From positions 1-64,000 of the forward strand of contig JAGTJL010000012.1 in the NCBI GenBank assembly GCA_020746875.1: a stretch of 64,000 nucleotides of DNA, written 5' to 3'. The position numbers and the translations under genes were made by a program. Positions 9,938 through 22,600 of this stretch are shown in pieces; position 1 is the stretch's first letter; each line of letters opens with the position of its first letter. The notes below the pieces were generated by a model that had not been told where the DNA came from, did no database searches, and saw only the letters and a list, made by a program, of their open reading frames with translations. The DNA comes from Rhexocercosporidium sp. MPI-PUGE-AT-0058. Taxonomy: Eukaryota > Ascomycota > Leotiomycetes > Helotiales.

Positions 9938-12121
9938 TACCCTCTCGCTAAAGATAATACGTAACTTTAACCAAGTAAATAAATACGTAATAAATATAAT
10001 AAATATAATAAATAATAATAAAAACAATAAATAATAAGGAAAAATAATAACTACTAATTAAAGCAAATATACTTAACTTATTATCACGGTCCGTGTATTT
10101 ACTCGGTGTAAATACGGTAGATTATATTTAATCTTAATAATCGAAAAGTAAATATATTACGTATTATAAAATAAATAATAACTAATATAATTAAGATATT
10201 ATTTTCAGTTAAATATAAAGCTCTTATTTAATAGCAAACGTATTAGTCTTTTATAGAACTTTTATATTATACGATCGCTATGACTGCCAGGTCCTGTCGG
10301 TCTTAGACTTCTGAATTATAATAATCTAGCGGTTTATTACGTGACTTTAATAATCGCGTAATATAAGAATTAGATTACTTTTTAATCGTTTACCGAGAAT
10401 AATAATTATATAATATATAATTTTATAAAATCTTAAGTATTAAGATTTCTTAAAAAATACTTCTAAAAGAGATATTCTCTTAATATTTTTCTCTTAAAAC
10501 TCTTACTTTCTTAAGCTTATAATCTTAAGTATTACGCTATCTCGGGGTTTAATATTACGAGACGCGAAGCGTTCGTAATATTACTCCTTTCTTAATTTAG
10601 CGTAGCTTTCACGCTTAAATAATTTAAGGAAATATCGTATATACTCTGCGGTTATTTTTTTTATTATAATTAAATAAGTATATATTAAAGAAAAAAAAAA
10701 TACGATATTTTCTAAAAGAAAAAAAAATTTGCCCTATCTCGCAGAATCGAAAAGAACGGTTTTAAGACGATATTTTATACGTTTTATATCCGGAATAATA
10801 AAACGTGCGTAATATCCTCCGAGTCGAGTTATTATTTGAAATATATTAAAATTAATAAGAAATGCGATATCGAGATGCTTTTAATCGGGAGTTAAAATGC
10901 TCTCGAAAGGATAAAAGAGAAATTAAACGAGAAAGAAGCACAAATACGTCGCGCTTTATAAGAGGCCGCGGCTCGCTTAAATTATTTATTTTATTAGCAG
11001 AAATTTTTAAAAAAAAAATAAAAAGTAAAAATATTTTATTACGATTTTAAAAATATTAATAAATTAAAAGAAATAAAAGTATAAAAAGTTATTAAAAGAA
11101 AAAAGGAAAAAGCTTCCGTTATTCGCCCGCTTATTTTGTTATCTGCCGTCGATTCTGCCGAGTTCTTTTTAATCGAGTAAGTTTTACTTAACTTCGCGGA
11201 TTCGGCTTTTTTAAGTAAATTTAGATTTCGCGAATAAAACTTTTAGAATTATTTAAAATAATAAAATTTAAATTTAAATTCTTAAATATTTTTAGATTAT
11301 AAATATCTTTTTTATTTAATTAAATATTTAATAACGCCGCGGAAATATTAATAATTTAAAATAATTTCGATATCGTATTCGGCGTTCGGATTAACCGGTT
11401 ATATTTCTGTAATAAAAGCCGGTAATACTTTTAATAATATTAGTTCAAGGAGATATTACAATATATAATAATTTGCTTTATTCCGTATATATATATATTA
11501 TAAGACGAAATTACGTTTTTAATTACTTTTTTTATTTTTAAGAAATAATATTCTTTAAAAAGCTTTAATAATATTTTAATTACTTTTTAATATTTATAAG
11601 CTGGTAGCTTATATTATTCCTTAATAAAATCTATCCTGTTTCGAGTAAAGAATATAAACTCGTTCTTAATATAAAAAAGTTCCGGTAATAATAAAAAGAA
11701 TCTTTCCCTTAATTATTTCTTTTATTTAATTATTATCAAATCGTTAATATAGCTTTTTTAGATTCTCTTAGGGACTTAAATTATTATTATTAATTATTTA
11801 TAATTAATTATTAATAAATTATTATTTTTCTTAAGTATAATATACGACTCGTATATCTTATTTACGAGATATTCTGATTTCTTATTAAAAATATCGGCTT
11901 TAACGTTTTTTAATTTTTTTAATATATAAAAGTCGAAGTTTAATTATAAAAAATATTTCGTATTACCGAATTTATTATCGGTTTAATTTTTTAATAATCG
12001 TGAAATAAACAAGAATTTTATAATTTATAAGATTATATTACGTATATTACCGTATTCGATATAGAGCATACTTTTTTATAATTCAATTATCTTAATACAA
12101 AGCTAATTTCAATATAAAGCT
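9938..12121. other. AT-rich, RIP-like DNA with no recognisable gene
   Basis: Very AT-rich with TAA/TAT-dominated trinucleotides and stops in all frames. A 62-codon open frame at 10862-11050 is Lys/Arg-rich with no family resemblance and is treated as chance. Probably old transposon sequence mutated beyond recognition. Confidence 0.55.
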
Positions 12122-12173
12122 AATAACCGATGCGAGAGCAAATAGCCGATGCGAGTGCCAATAGAGCGGCTGC
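12122..12173 (+). repeat. Short about 20-bp direct repeat at the retrotransposon flank
   Basis: Two and a half imperfect copies of an AATA(A/G)CCGATGCGAG(A/T)GC(C/A) unit immediately upstream of the outer element's target-site duplication. It belongs to the pre-insertion host sequence and is less AT-biased than its surroundings. Confidence 0.6.
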
Positions 12174-12178
12174 CCGTG
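12174..12178 (+). repeat. Left target-site duplication CCGTG
   Basis: CCGTG sits directly before the 5' LTR and recurs exactly at 31468-31472 directly after the 3' LTR. Five base pairs is normal for Ty3/gypsy integrases. Confidence 0.92.
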
Positions 12179-12433
12179 TGTTACGACTCCCTGAGCCTCG
12201 TATTCTAACCGAGCGAGCTCGGCATCGCTCGTAGCATTGCCTTGGTATGGCAACTATGGCGCTAGGCCTAATCGGGAAAGGCTAGGGAGACCCTTTATAT
12301 ATTTATACTAGAGCTCCCTCTTATAAAAAGCTTTCTTTTTCTTTTTGTCTTTTCTTTTTGATTTTAAGCGTAACTTTAAGTTTAAATATAAAATTATTTT
12401 TTATATTATATTAACTTCTAGTCAGCCGTAATA
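12179..12433 (+). repeat. 5' LTR of the outer retrotransposon
   Basis: 255 bp, begins TGTTACGACTCC and ends GCCGTAATA (CA end changed to TA). Its partner at 31213-31467 matches along its length, including GCCTAATCGGGAAAGGCTA.G and GAGACCCTTTAT. This copy keeps more GC in its first half than the partner does. Confidence 0.93.
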
Positions 12434-13948
12434 TAAGAAAAAACTAATAACTTTTTCGTTATAAAGCGTTATATTTTATTAAGTCTTGCGCGTTACGTTT
12501 TCTTACTTTTATAATAAGTTGACGACGGACCTTAATACTTTGGTTTATTTAATAAATAAGTACTTCTTTATTAATAGCAAATTGCCTTAAAAAAAGCTAG
12601 AAAACCTCTTACTATTAACTTATTTTATATAACTTAACGCGCGCTATTCGACTTCGAACTTCGACTTCGACTTATATTTAATTAATAAATCGATTAATAA
12701 CTTTAAATACTTTTTTACCTCGTGTTACTACCTCTTCCGACTTCTCCCCCTCGTCAGCAAAGCTTTAGAAAAAGAAGCGCCCCCTTACGGCTAAGTTTTA
12801 CCGATATTCTTATTCTTTTAGTCGAGATTCTTATAAAGGAACTTAATAACTTTAAAGAACTCGATTTCGATTTAAAAAACAAACCTTAAAACTACTTCAA
12901 CGCCTCGCTAAAGCTTATTATTATTATAAAAGGCCTTACCCCCGTTTAATAAGTAAAAGTAAATTAATTAATCGAGATCTCCGTTAGTTTTATTATTACT
13001 ATTATTATTAAATAAGCCTTCGATTAATATACTCTTAATAACCCCTGTTAAAAGACTCATACTCCTTCCCCTTAAAGCGATCGATCAGTACGTATTCTTA
13101 CGGCGGACTTCTAGCCGATTACCGATTATTACTTATTAAAACTAAATAATTCGGTTTAAGTTATAAAGCTTTTTAAAGTCAAGTACTTTTATATCTCTTT
13201 TAGCAATTATAAAGGCGATATCGAGTATAATACTTGGAAAATAAAAATAAAACTATTTATAAAAGAGTACTTAAGTAACTTTAAGAGTAAAATATTATAA
13301 ATTAAAGCTTACTTTTAATATACCGCTAATAAAATAAAGATTATTATTCTTTAATATATAAACCCCGAATTTGCCGGTACTTTCGAGACTGCCGTTAACG
13401 TTTTAACGGCCTTAAACTAGCGATTTTTTAATTATAACCGAGTTTAAGTTATTAAGAGAATATATAATTAATTATTAATAAGTAATATAACTTATAATAA
13501 CTTCTGAATTAAATTTATTTCTTATATTATTATTAATAAAATTACTTGCTTTTATTAATTTAAGGACGTATATAAAAAGGTCTCTCCGGCCCTTAAGCGT
13601 ATAATTTATATAAAAAAATATAAAATAAACAGAAATTACACGGCCTTTAATAAATTCTTAATTATTACGGACTAGGAATCTTATAATATTATATTAAAGA
13701 AGTTTATAACGACTTATAAAGCTTAAGCTAACGTTATTTTTAATAATTACGACGCGCGCGGCATTTTCAAAAAAGAAGGCTAACGTGTAATTTCCCTTAC
13801 GCCGGTTATAATAATATAAAGACCTCTAATATTAACTTATAAATTATTACTAAAAGTTCGCCCGCGCTCGTCATCCCCGGCTTTATTCCTCCGCCGCCTT
13901 AAGTCTTTTATACCGCCTTTTACTCTTAAAAACGTCTCCTTTAATATT

Positions 13949-13990
13949 TGCCTTTATTATAATAAGACTAGCCACTAAGCTAGCGACTGC
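13949..13990 (+). pseudogene. Outer gag relic: CCHC zinc knuckle
   Basis: Reads C-L-Y-Y-N-K-T-S-H-stop-A-S-D-C. Two single transitions (TAT from TGT, TAA from CAA) account for the lost second Cys and the stop of a CX2CX4HX4C knuckle, the nucleocapsid motif of gypsy Gag. Flanking sequence from about 13200 reads as a stop-riddled Gag-like frame. Non-functional. Confidence 0.8.
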
Positions 13991-15398
13991 TTTAAGCGCC
14001 GAAGAAATTAAGCTCTTAATAAGTTAATTTCTAAGCTAATCGTTAGCGAAGACCTGAAGATTAACGAATTATTAAAAAACTCTTAAGCCGTGATAAAGAC
14101 TTATACCTTAGCGTAAGCTATAACTTATAAAAAGACTTAATATTTAATTTCCGTACTTTTATTAAAAGATAATAATTCTTAATTAATATTAAATTAAAAA
14201 AGAATAAATTTTTTATTAAAATACTTATATATATTAATAGCGGAGTAAATAGTTTTAATATAATTAAAACCTCCTTTATATACCGGCTCGTTAAATAATT
14301 AAATATTTCTTTTATAATACTCCCTTAATTAATTATCCTAACTGATTATAATAGTAGGAAAAGTAAGCTAATCGATACGGCTATCTTACTTACTTTAACT
14401 ATTAATCGCCGGTAAATTAACTTCCTTTTCTTAATAACTGACTTAAGAAATACCGACGTCTTAATCGGTCGGAAGTTCCTCGAGTATTACGACTTAAAGT
14501 AGTCGTATATTAAGAACCGAAACCGGCTAAAATAGCCGTTAAATATACTTATATAACCGTATTTTAATTAGTAAGTCTTCGTTAATATTAATCGTTTCGA
14601 TAAGTTAATCGTTTCGACAAGTTAATCGTTAAGTCTTATTAACTTAATGTAAAATAAAGGAACGCTTTTTTAAACTTAAATAATTATTACCAAAAGTAAG
14701 CTAAAATTGCGGCACTCGACGATTCCCTTAAGTTTAAGGTTTTTAAACGACTTATAACTGACGTCTTGCCGACTCGACCCTCGAGCTTTATTAAAGAAGT
14801 CAAGGAGCGCTTACGTATTATAAAAGATTAATTAAACTCGTCGATATCCCGTGATCCGAGATTATTACTTAAAGATAAAAGAGCTTATAAAACCCTTTCG
14901 GCGAAGCATTAGCTTAAGGCGCTTATTATAAAGATCTTCTTAATATTAATAACGGCGATATTTACGACGTACTTTTAATTTAAAAAAGCTAAGAAAAATA
15001 AAGCAAAAACTTTTATAATATTAATATATAAAATTAATTAAAAGCTGACTTGCCGTCGATAAAAGGCCTTAAATTAATTAAGTATTGAATTTATATTAAT
15101 AAATAAAGACTTAATTTTAGAAGAAGCCCTAAAGGCTAAGTACGCGTAAAATAATAAGTTAATAAATAAGAAGCTCTCGGTAAAGTATTAAGAATATATT
15201 TTTTTCTTTTCTCGGCGAGCTTTCGACGAATTATTAGCGTATCGCTAAGGCGTAGATTATTAAATCGAGCTTATTAAGAAAAACGATTTATTTTTTGAAC
15301 TTCTCCGGCGTATAATTAAAGAATAATTATTAAAGACTAAATAATATATTATTAATAACTTATATAAAAGTTTTATTAAGCTCTTTAACGTATTATAT

Positions 15399-15763
15399 GC
15401 GGCCTCTATTCTCTTCGCCAAAAAAGCCGACGGCAGTCTCCGGCTTTACGTCGACTACCGGAAGTTAAATACCTTATTAAAAAAGGATTTGTATTTAATT
15501 CCTTTAATTAATAAAATAATAGCTTATATTTATAAAGCAAAAGTCTTTATAAAGCTTAATATTTAATAAGCCTTTTATTATATTTATATATCCCTTGAAA
15601 ACGAAGATTATACGACTTTTTATACCTAATATAATACGTATAAATATAAAGTCCTTTACTTTAGCCTTATAAATAGCCCGGCGACTTTTTAGCGATTTAT
15701 TAATAATATTTTAATAAAGTATTTAAACGACTTTTGCGCGGCTTATATAAACAATATTCTTAT
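15399..15763 (+). pseudogene. Outer pol relic: 5' part of reverse transcriptase up to the YxDD box
   Basis: One frame reads DGSLRLYVDYRKLN, then a region matching the PL(I)-D and SPATF-RFIN blocks of Ty3/gypsy reverse transcriptase, and finally Y-I-N-N-I-L-I at 15744-15761 where the active site has Y-x-D-D. Both catalytic Asp codons have become AAC/AAT (GAC/GAT by G-to-A), plus several CAG/CAA-to-TAG/TAA stops. The frame is cut at 15763 by the inner element and resumes at 28350. Confidence 0.88.
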
Positions 15764-16044
15764 TGTAGAGGGGAAAACACTAAATACATAATAAGAGGGT
15801 AATAAAGCAAGTACCGGAGGGTAATCGTAGGAAATACTTATTTAACGAGTATTTAAGATATTATATATTTAAAATATATAATTTATTAAAGAAGAAGAGA
15901 GGTATAATTTAAATAAAAAGGAAAAGTTATAATAATAAAAATCGTTATTATCGTTAAAGAATATTATTTTAAAGGCTATCTTAAATATAGCAAAATACAG
16001 CTTAATCACGTAATAAATAAGCTTTTAAAGTCAATCTTATTATA
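15764..16044 (-). repeat. Left LTR of the inner element (3' LTR in its own orientation)
   Basis: 281 bp. Starts TGTAGAGGGGAAAACAC; the homologous start of the other LTR is TATAAAAAAGAAAATAC, differing only by G-to-A and C-to-T. Ends AATCTTATTATA where the partner has AACCCCACCACA, again only C-to-T. Each LTR is therefore more mutated at a different end. Confidence 0.9.
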
Positions 16045-19000
16045 TGCGTCCCTTTTTTAAAAAACTCATACTCGACTTTAAGCAAAGAAATAAGAATTAA
16101 TATTACAGCTTTAAAGCTTTAAATACTTAAAGGAAAATGTATTTAAATAAGAATAAGTAAATATTAAATGATTTATATTTTACTTTTAGAAGCAAATAAT
16201 CGTCTCGCTTAATACTTTTAAATATCGTCTTTTATCTTATTATTTTTTTTCTTTCTTTTCTTTTTAATAACTTTATTTCTCTTTTTTATAATATTCTTAA
16301 AAAGGCTTTACGCGTTTCTTTATACTTATATTAGTCTTTCTATATCTCTTAGCACTTATTATATCGTTTTTGCCGCTTAAACTTACTTTTTTAAATATTA
16401 TATTTGAGCAAATTTTAGCTTTAATAAAATTAAAGTAATTCTTTTAAGACAAATCGGCGCATAATTAGTATTTTAAATAAATTCCCGACTCCTTTTCTTA
16501 TAGCGTAAAGACTGACTTTCTTTATAAAATAAAGATTAATCTTTATAACGCGTCGAATTCGTCGATATTCCCTTATACCTTAAGCTAACGTATTTTTAAT
16601 AACTCCGCTCTTTCTTTATATTCTTATTTTAACGAATCTTTTATAAACTTTCTTAACTTCTTAATCGTTATTAAAAATAAAAGAAAATATATTAAAAGTA
16701 TATTAAAAAAATAAAAATATATAAATATATAAAATTAAAAGTAAATAAATAATCGAAAGACAGTCTTCTTACTTTCGAGGTTCGAAGTATAATAAAGAAG
16801 TAAAAAGAAGCTAATCGAAGTATTTCTTTTGCTAACTTAATTAAGTCTCTTCTTCACTTTTATCTTCTTCTCTTTACTCTTACTTTTTCAATAAGTCGAT
16901 ATTAAATAATAATAAAATCGGTCTTAAGTAATTCCTTTTTCTTTTATTTTAATAGTTATTATATTAAATAAAAGCGCCGATAATACCTTAATAACTTCTT
17001 ATTATATCTTCTTATTATTCTTTAGTAAATAAGTAAATTACTATAAGCGGCTAAGATTTATTATATTTAAAAGAAGAAAAGAAAAGATATTATACTTTAT
17101 ATATTAACTTCGAGCTGCTTAGTCTTCCTCGCGGTCTCTTTCTTTTCTTAGCGGCAAATTACGGAGTAAAAGCTTTTCGAGAATAACCCTTAAAGCTTTA
17201 ATAAGTTATAAGCTATCTTAAACCGCTTTTATCGTCGCTTTCCGTCGATTTACTTCTTATTATTAATTAATTAAAAAAAATAAGAAATTAAAAGTAAGTT
17301 CCTTCTCGTTTAATATCGCTAATTTTTAAATCTTAATAATTCTTTAATACGATTTAAAAACTTAAATTAAAAGCGCAGTTTTAATCGCCTTATTAAAATA
17401 AGAAATATCTCCAACTTTATTACTTATTTTAAGCTTTTATTAATTATATCGCAAATAACCTTTAAACTAATAATATTAAGCTTTCCGGAAGTCTTTTCTT
17501 ATTAAAGCAACTCTTTTTATTTAAAAGTAAAGTTTTCTTTTAAAAAACTTCATATTAATATAACTTTATAATAATTTTAAAAATAATAAAAATATACCTC
17601 GAATACTTTTATAAGCCGGTGTAAATTAAGCCGGATTCTAAGTTTAAAGAAAAAGTAAATATATCTTAAAAGCAAAAGTAATAATATTCTTTCTTAATCG
17701 ATTAATATTCTCGGTTTAAGAGTCCGAGAATTAATATCTAGCTAAAAGAAGCTCCTGACTTAAAGTCTAATTAATTTATTTAATAAAAAACAGCTTTATA
17801 AGGGTAAAATCAAAAGAATACTTATAAATAACTCAAGTACTTATAATAAGATATTATTTACTTACTTAAATCTTTTATAAAGTTATTATTACGACGGAAT
17901 TATAATAACGGTATTTAAATTCCGATAAGCGAGATTTCGAAACGACTAAGGAAAAAGCGTATAATTCAGACTAATTAAAATCTCCTTTCGCATAAAATAG
18001 TTCTGCTTATTCTATCGTCTTAGAATTAATTAACCGAAACTCCGAGGAAATGAAGTCGTTATTACTTTAGCACTTCGATGCGTTATTTAAAATAACTTAA
18101 AATAAGCTCGGCTTATTACGGTATTTAATCCGCTGTTCTATACTTTTGCTTTTAATTAAGTTATTACTGCTAGCACTTAGGCAGCGTAAGGGCCTAAACT
18201 TAATAGCCGTCGATCGAGAGAACTCATAAAGTTTAATAATAACTTTTACGTTAAACTTTAAACTCATAATAACTCGACCGCTAATTTCCGAGAATTAATA
18301 ATTTAATTAAGAATAAAGCACTTATAATATAAAGAATTAAAAGCGTAAGAAAGATATAAAAAAGCTAAAGATTTATAACTTATTAGCCGTACTTATTTTA
18401 CTCGTTTTTAACTTAACCGTTATAATCTCAGAGTATTAAGCTCCGTTTCTAAGCACGCTATATTAAAGTTATTAATATCTAAATAAACTTTTTATATTAC
18501 TAATAATAGATTTAATAATCTTTATTACTAATATAAAGCAATTATAATAGCTTATTTCCCTTATAACAACTTATAGCTTATCGCGCGCTTTATTATTTAT
18601 TTAAATATATAAATTAATTTTATTTATTTAACTTTATAAGCTCTTTTAAATCTTAAGTCGTTTAATTACGCGTAATCTTTTAATTATTATATATTTTTTT
18701 TTTAAATTAATAACTTATTTACCGTAATCTTAAAAGCTATTTTAATTAAAATAAATCTTTCTTATTATAAAGTATTTAAATAATATTAAGGAAGAATTTC
18801 TAGTCTTCGATTACTTTTAAGGACTTATTATACAAGCTTACTTCGGCAGTATATCTCGGGGGATTATCGTTTTTAGCGCCTAGCTTATTAATATATTAAG
18901 ACTATTAACGCTTTAAAACGGCTTATCGAAGGAATCTTATTTAACTTATTATTTAACTCTTTATAAAATTTAATAAAGAATAGGTACTCGATTAAATTTT

Positions 19001-20229
19001 ATTCTTTTTTAGCGCAAGTTATAATCGACTTAATTTAATTAAATTATTTTACAAAGCTAAAACTCTCTTTAAGTTTCTTAAGAACTTCTTTAGTTTTATA
19101 ACGTATTAATAATTATTATATTTATAAGCTTTCGAGCTTATACGTCCAGCGTTAATAATATTAAATTATTTAAAAGGCAATTACCGTAAACACATTATTT
19201 AACTCGATTAGAATATTAATATTATTATTACAGAACGACTTATAAGTGCAATCAGAGGGTATTTATAAGCGTAGATAATATTTGAAATATTAAGGAGATT
19301 TTTCGTCGTTTAAGAAAAAGCCTTTAGTATTTTAATATATACTTTTATTATTATATCTTAATCTTCGTCCCTCTTATAAAATATAAAAAGTGCGTCCTCG
19401 CTATAGTTTAGCGTTCGATAACGCTTAAGCGACGAGCTATAAGAATTATAATAAAAAATAATTAATAATATTAATCGTTGCGATTAAGCTACTCGCTAAA
19501 AGAATAAATAACGACTCGATATTAACTTCGTTCCGTATAAATTAGCCTTTTAAGTATTCTGATAATAATTCTATTATTCTATATAACTTATCTCGTAAAC
19601 TCTTTAAGATCTTTAAAGCCTTATAAATTTCGCTCCTCGAGACTGGGTTTAAGCTAGTTTTTATTATTACTATATTAAATTATCGCTAAAAGCTCGTCGT
19701 CTTTATAATAAATAAAGCGCTCTTATTTATAAAATAACTTAAGGCAATTAATTATAAAAGTATCGCAAAAGAATATATTATCGACTCTTAACTCTTTTAG
19801 CTTATAATAGCTCTTTTTAAAAAAAGCCTCGTAAATTTCGTAAAGTCTTAATTACTGAAAGTTAAGCTTTTTATTCCTTAATATATCGATTTCCCGAATA
19901 AAATCGTGCTTAAAAACTAAGTCTTTAATTTATAATAGCTTATTTTAAATATTCTTTTTTACGTCAAAAGCTTCTTTTTTTTCTTATTTATAGCGTATCT
20001 TTTAAAGTTTAACTTCTTTTATATTATTATTCCGCATTTAATATTAGAAAGTTCGAATGTAAATTAAATCGTTAATACTCTTAATATCTTTTAAGAAGAA
20101 GCTTCTTTAAGTAAAATAACGTGTTTTAATAAAAAGAACTAGTTCTCTGCCGTAAATTATATAAAAAAGGGTATAACTTATAAGTTTATAAATTATAATA
20201 CGGTTAATAAATAAAACCGCTAGTAAGCT

Positions 20230-20560
20230 GCTTATCCAGTCTTTTCTTAATTTAAAAAAAGTATTTTTAATAAAGCTATATCCCTGTTCGATTATATTAT
20301 TAGCTTTCGCGTTATAAGTTAATATTTAAATTCGTCGAATTTCTATTTTATTTAATAAGTCAACGACTTTGCTTATATTCTTTATACTTTCATCGATTAC
20401 CAGCTTTTAAAACAGCCCGTATCGGCAAATAATATCTTATTAAATAAAATCAGTAATACTTTTAGCTTCCTTCGAAGCAAGCGCTTTAGCTTTAACTTAA
20501 CCGCTTATATCGTCTCGGGCGACAACGAAATACTTCTTTTTGTTTTGTATTAATATAAAA
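20230..20560 (-). pseudogene. Inner pol relic: integrase core
   Basis: On the minus strand one frame reads KKYFVVARDD, then CRYGLF.KLVIDE and YNAKANNIIEQGYSF. These correspond to the first Asp, the second Asp and the Glu (IEQGH-type) blocks of the DDE integrase of Ty3/gypsy elements. Stops and W-to-stop changes interrupt it. Non-functional. Confidence 0.82.
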
Positions 20561-21289
20561 GTAATATTTAACGCTTATTTTTTTATAAGTTTATTTAAAG
20601 TAATTAAAATTATAAGTTCTTTTTATTACTTAATATTACGTAATATATATTTATCGCATATTTTAACGAATTCCGCGAAATCTTTAAAATAGCTTTTCCA
20701 GAAATAGCGCTAAAAAATGCGATAATATATATTTTCCTTTCTTTTATAACTAAAGCTATTATAATAGCTTCGCAAAATATATATTTTATCTTTATTAATA
20801 TTAATAACGAGTTTAATAAATACGCCTTTTAATAAAAGTCTTTAAATACGCTAATTATAAACTTTATATAATAATACTTTTTTCTTAAATACACGGAAAG
20901 CTTTTAAATTTATACTTTTTAAAATCTTAAGCGTAATTAAATAAGTAATTATTTTTTAATAATACTCTTTATAATATTTTAAAAATATTAATAAATCTAC
21001 TTTATTTTCTTAATTTATATACAAGTCGTTACTAAGTATTACTTAATCGTTCGACCTATCTCGCAATTTTTAGACTTTTTGCTTTATATCGATAAGGATA
21101 TTACGTCTTTAAGTTAGCTCAGGGTCATCGAAAGTCTTTAGCTCTTTTATTAAGTCTTCCGTGCTTTCCGCTTTTACCGGGCAAATTCTAATCGCATTAA
21201 GCTTAACTAAAATCTAATCCTTATTATTATTATTTTCGATATCCTTCTTAATATCCTTAAGGTATTTAAGTCTCCTTAAGAAAACATTT

Positions 21290-21660
21290 ACTATTATATA
21301 CGTAATACTTTTAATATAACGCACTTCGAAGTCGAAAAGCTTAATTTAAGCGAGCTAATAAGTAAGCATCGCACTAGAGTAATCGTAAGCAGCTCCTTTA
21401 AATTAAGCAATAAGAGTATTTACGTTAATCTTTATAATAAAATAGACTTTTATAAGCTAGATTTTGAGCTTCTTAAGGATTAAGAATATGCTTTTATATT
21501 CTTTCTTCGTAGCGTCGTAATCTTATTCTGCTTTCGTTTAAAAGCCGCTTTTATACTTTGCCGGTCTAAGCTTATTATTTTTTAAGTCACGCTAACTAAA
21601 GAAACTATCTTATCCGACTCCGCTAGAGTTTATAAAAACGACGATTTCGCTAGCGCCTTT
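21290..21660 (-). pseudogene. Inner pol relic: RNase H
   Basis: Minus-strand frame shows FINSSGVG, KNNKLRPAKYKSGF, DYDATKKEYKS and a C-terminal FDFEVRYIKSITYIIVNVF block. These are the gypsy RNase H landmarks between reverse transcriptase and integrase. Several Trp/Gln positions are stops. Confidence 0.78.
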
Positions 21661-22099
21661 AAAGTAGTCGATCTTATAAAGTATTAAGAAAAAATATAAA
21701 ATATCTTAAAAAGTTCTTATTACTTAGCCGTAAGTTGCGGGGTTTTATATAAATTTAACTTCTTTTTTAATAAGGTCGTATAACAGCTCGGTTAATAAAC
21801 GAAAGTCTTTAATTTAAATGCAAAAGTAAATAATTAAACTTAAAAATCTTTTAATTTTTATAACGTTTTTTAATTCTTTTTATTTCTATATTTTAATTAA
21901 GTATATAACTAAAGGTTCTCTTTCTTACGAGTTATATGCGTAATCGACGACGTTTATGTTATTACGACAAAATTAAGATTTAAAGCTTATAATAGCTCTA
22001 GCGCGTTTAAGGCGTTCTAATATCTTATCGAGGTTAAGAAAGTGCTTAAAAACGAATTAACGAATTCCAGGCCGTGCTTCTTTCCGATTGTAATTTATA

Positions 22100-22600
22100 T
22101 ATAATCCTTTTACGCTAACGTCGTCTAAAAACGGTATTATAATAAAAAACATAACATCTTTTAATATTTTACTAATCGTTCTTACGAACTAAGTAATAAA
22201 GTTTATAACTCTTTAAAATAGCGTCGTATTTCGGACTAATTTAATGCCAGGTATAAAGAAAGCCGTTATATCTCGGCTGCTTTAATATAATATTTATTAA
22301 TTATAATTTAAGTATAAATCTATTAAGCTCGCGATATAATACCTTATAAATTCTTTTAAAAATTCGTTAATAAAAAGAAATAAGTTAGCGTCTTTTAAAG
22401 TAATTACGTTAAATATAATTACCGAGTTAATTAAGCAGTACTTTCTTAATTCCTTCTTTTTAATTAAAAACTAAGCGTTATAATATAGCCTTTTAAAAAG
22501 TTCGAGAATCCCACGATTAAGTTTATTTTTTACTATTTTCTTAACTTCGAGAGCTAACGCTTTAAGAAATAAAAAGTGTAATACTTATTAAGCTTTATAG
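22100..22600 (-). pseudogene. Inner pol relic: reverse transcriptase with an intact LDD box
   Basis: Minus-strand frame reads KNKLNRGILELFK, KYCLINSV, YYIASLIDLY and ends at PFLDDVSVKG (codons F-L-D-D-V at 22131-22117). Unlike the outer element, both active-site Asp codons survive here, although upstream stops abolish the protein. Confidence 0.85.

Noticed and set aside
10862..11050. 62-codon plus-strand open frame in the AT-rich block
   Set aside because: Lys/Arg-rich low-complexity translation, no homology-like motif, surrounded by RIP-like DNA; expected by chance.
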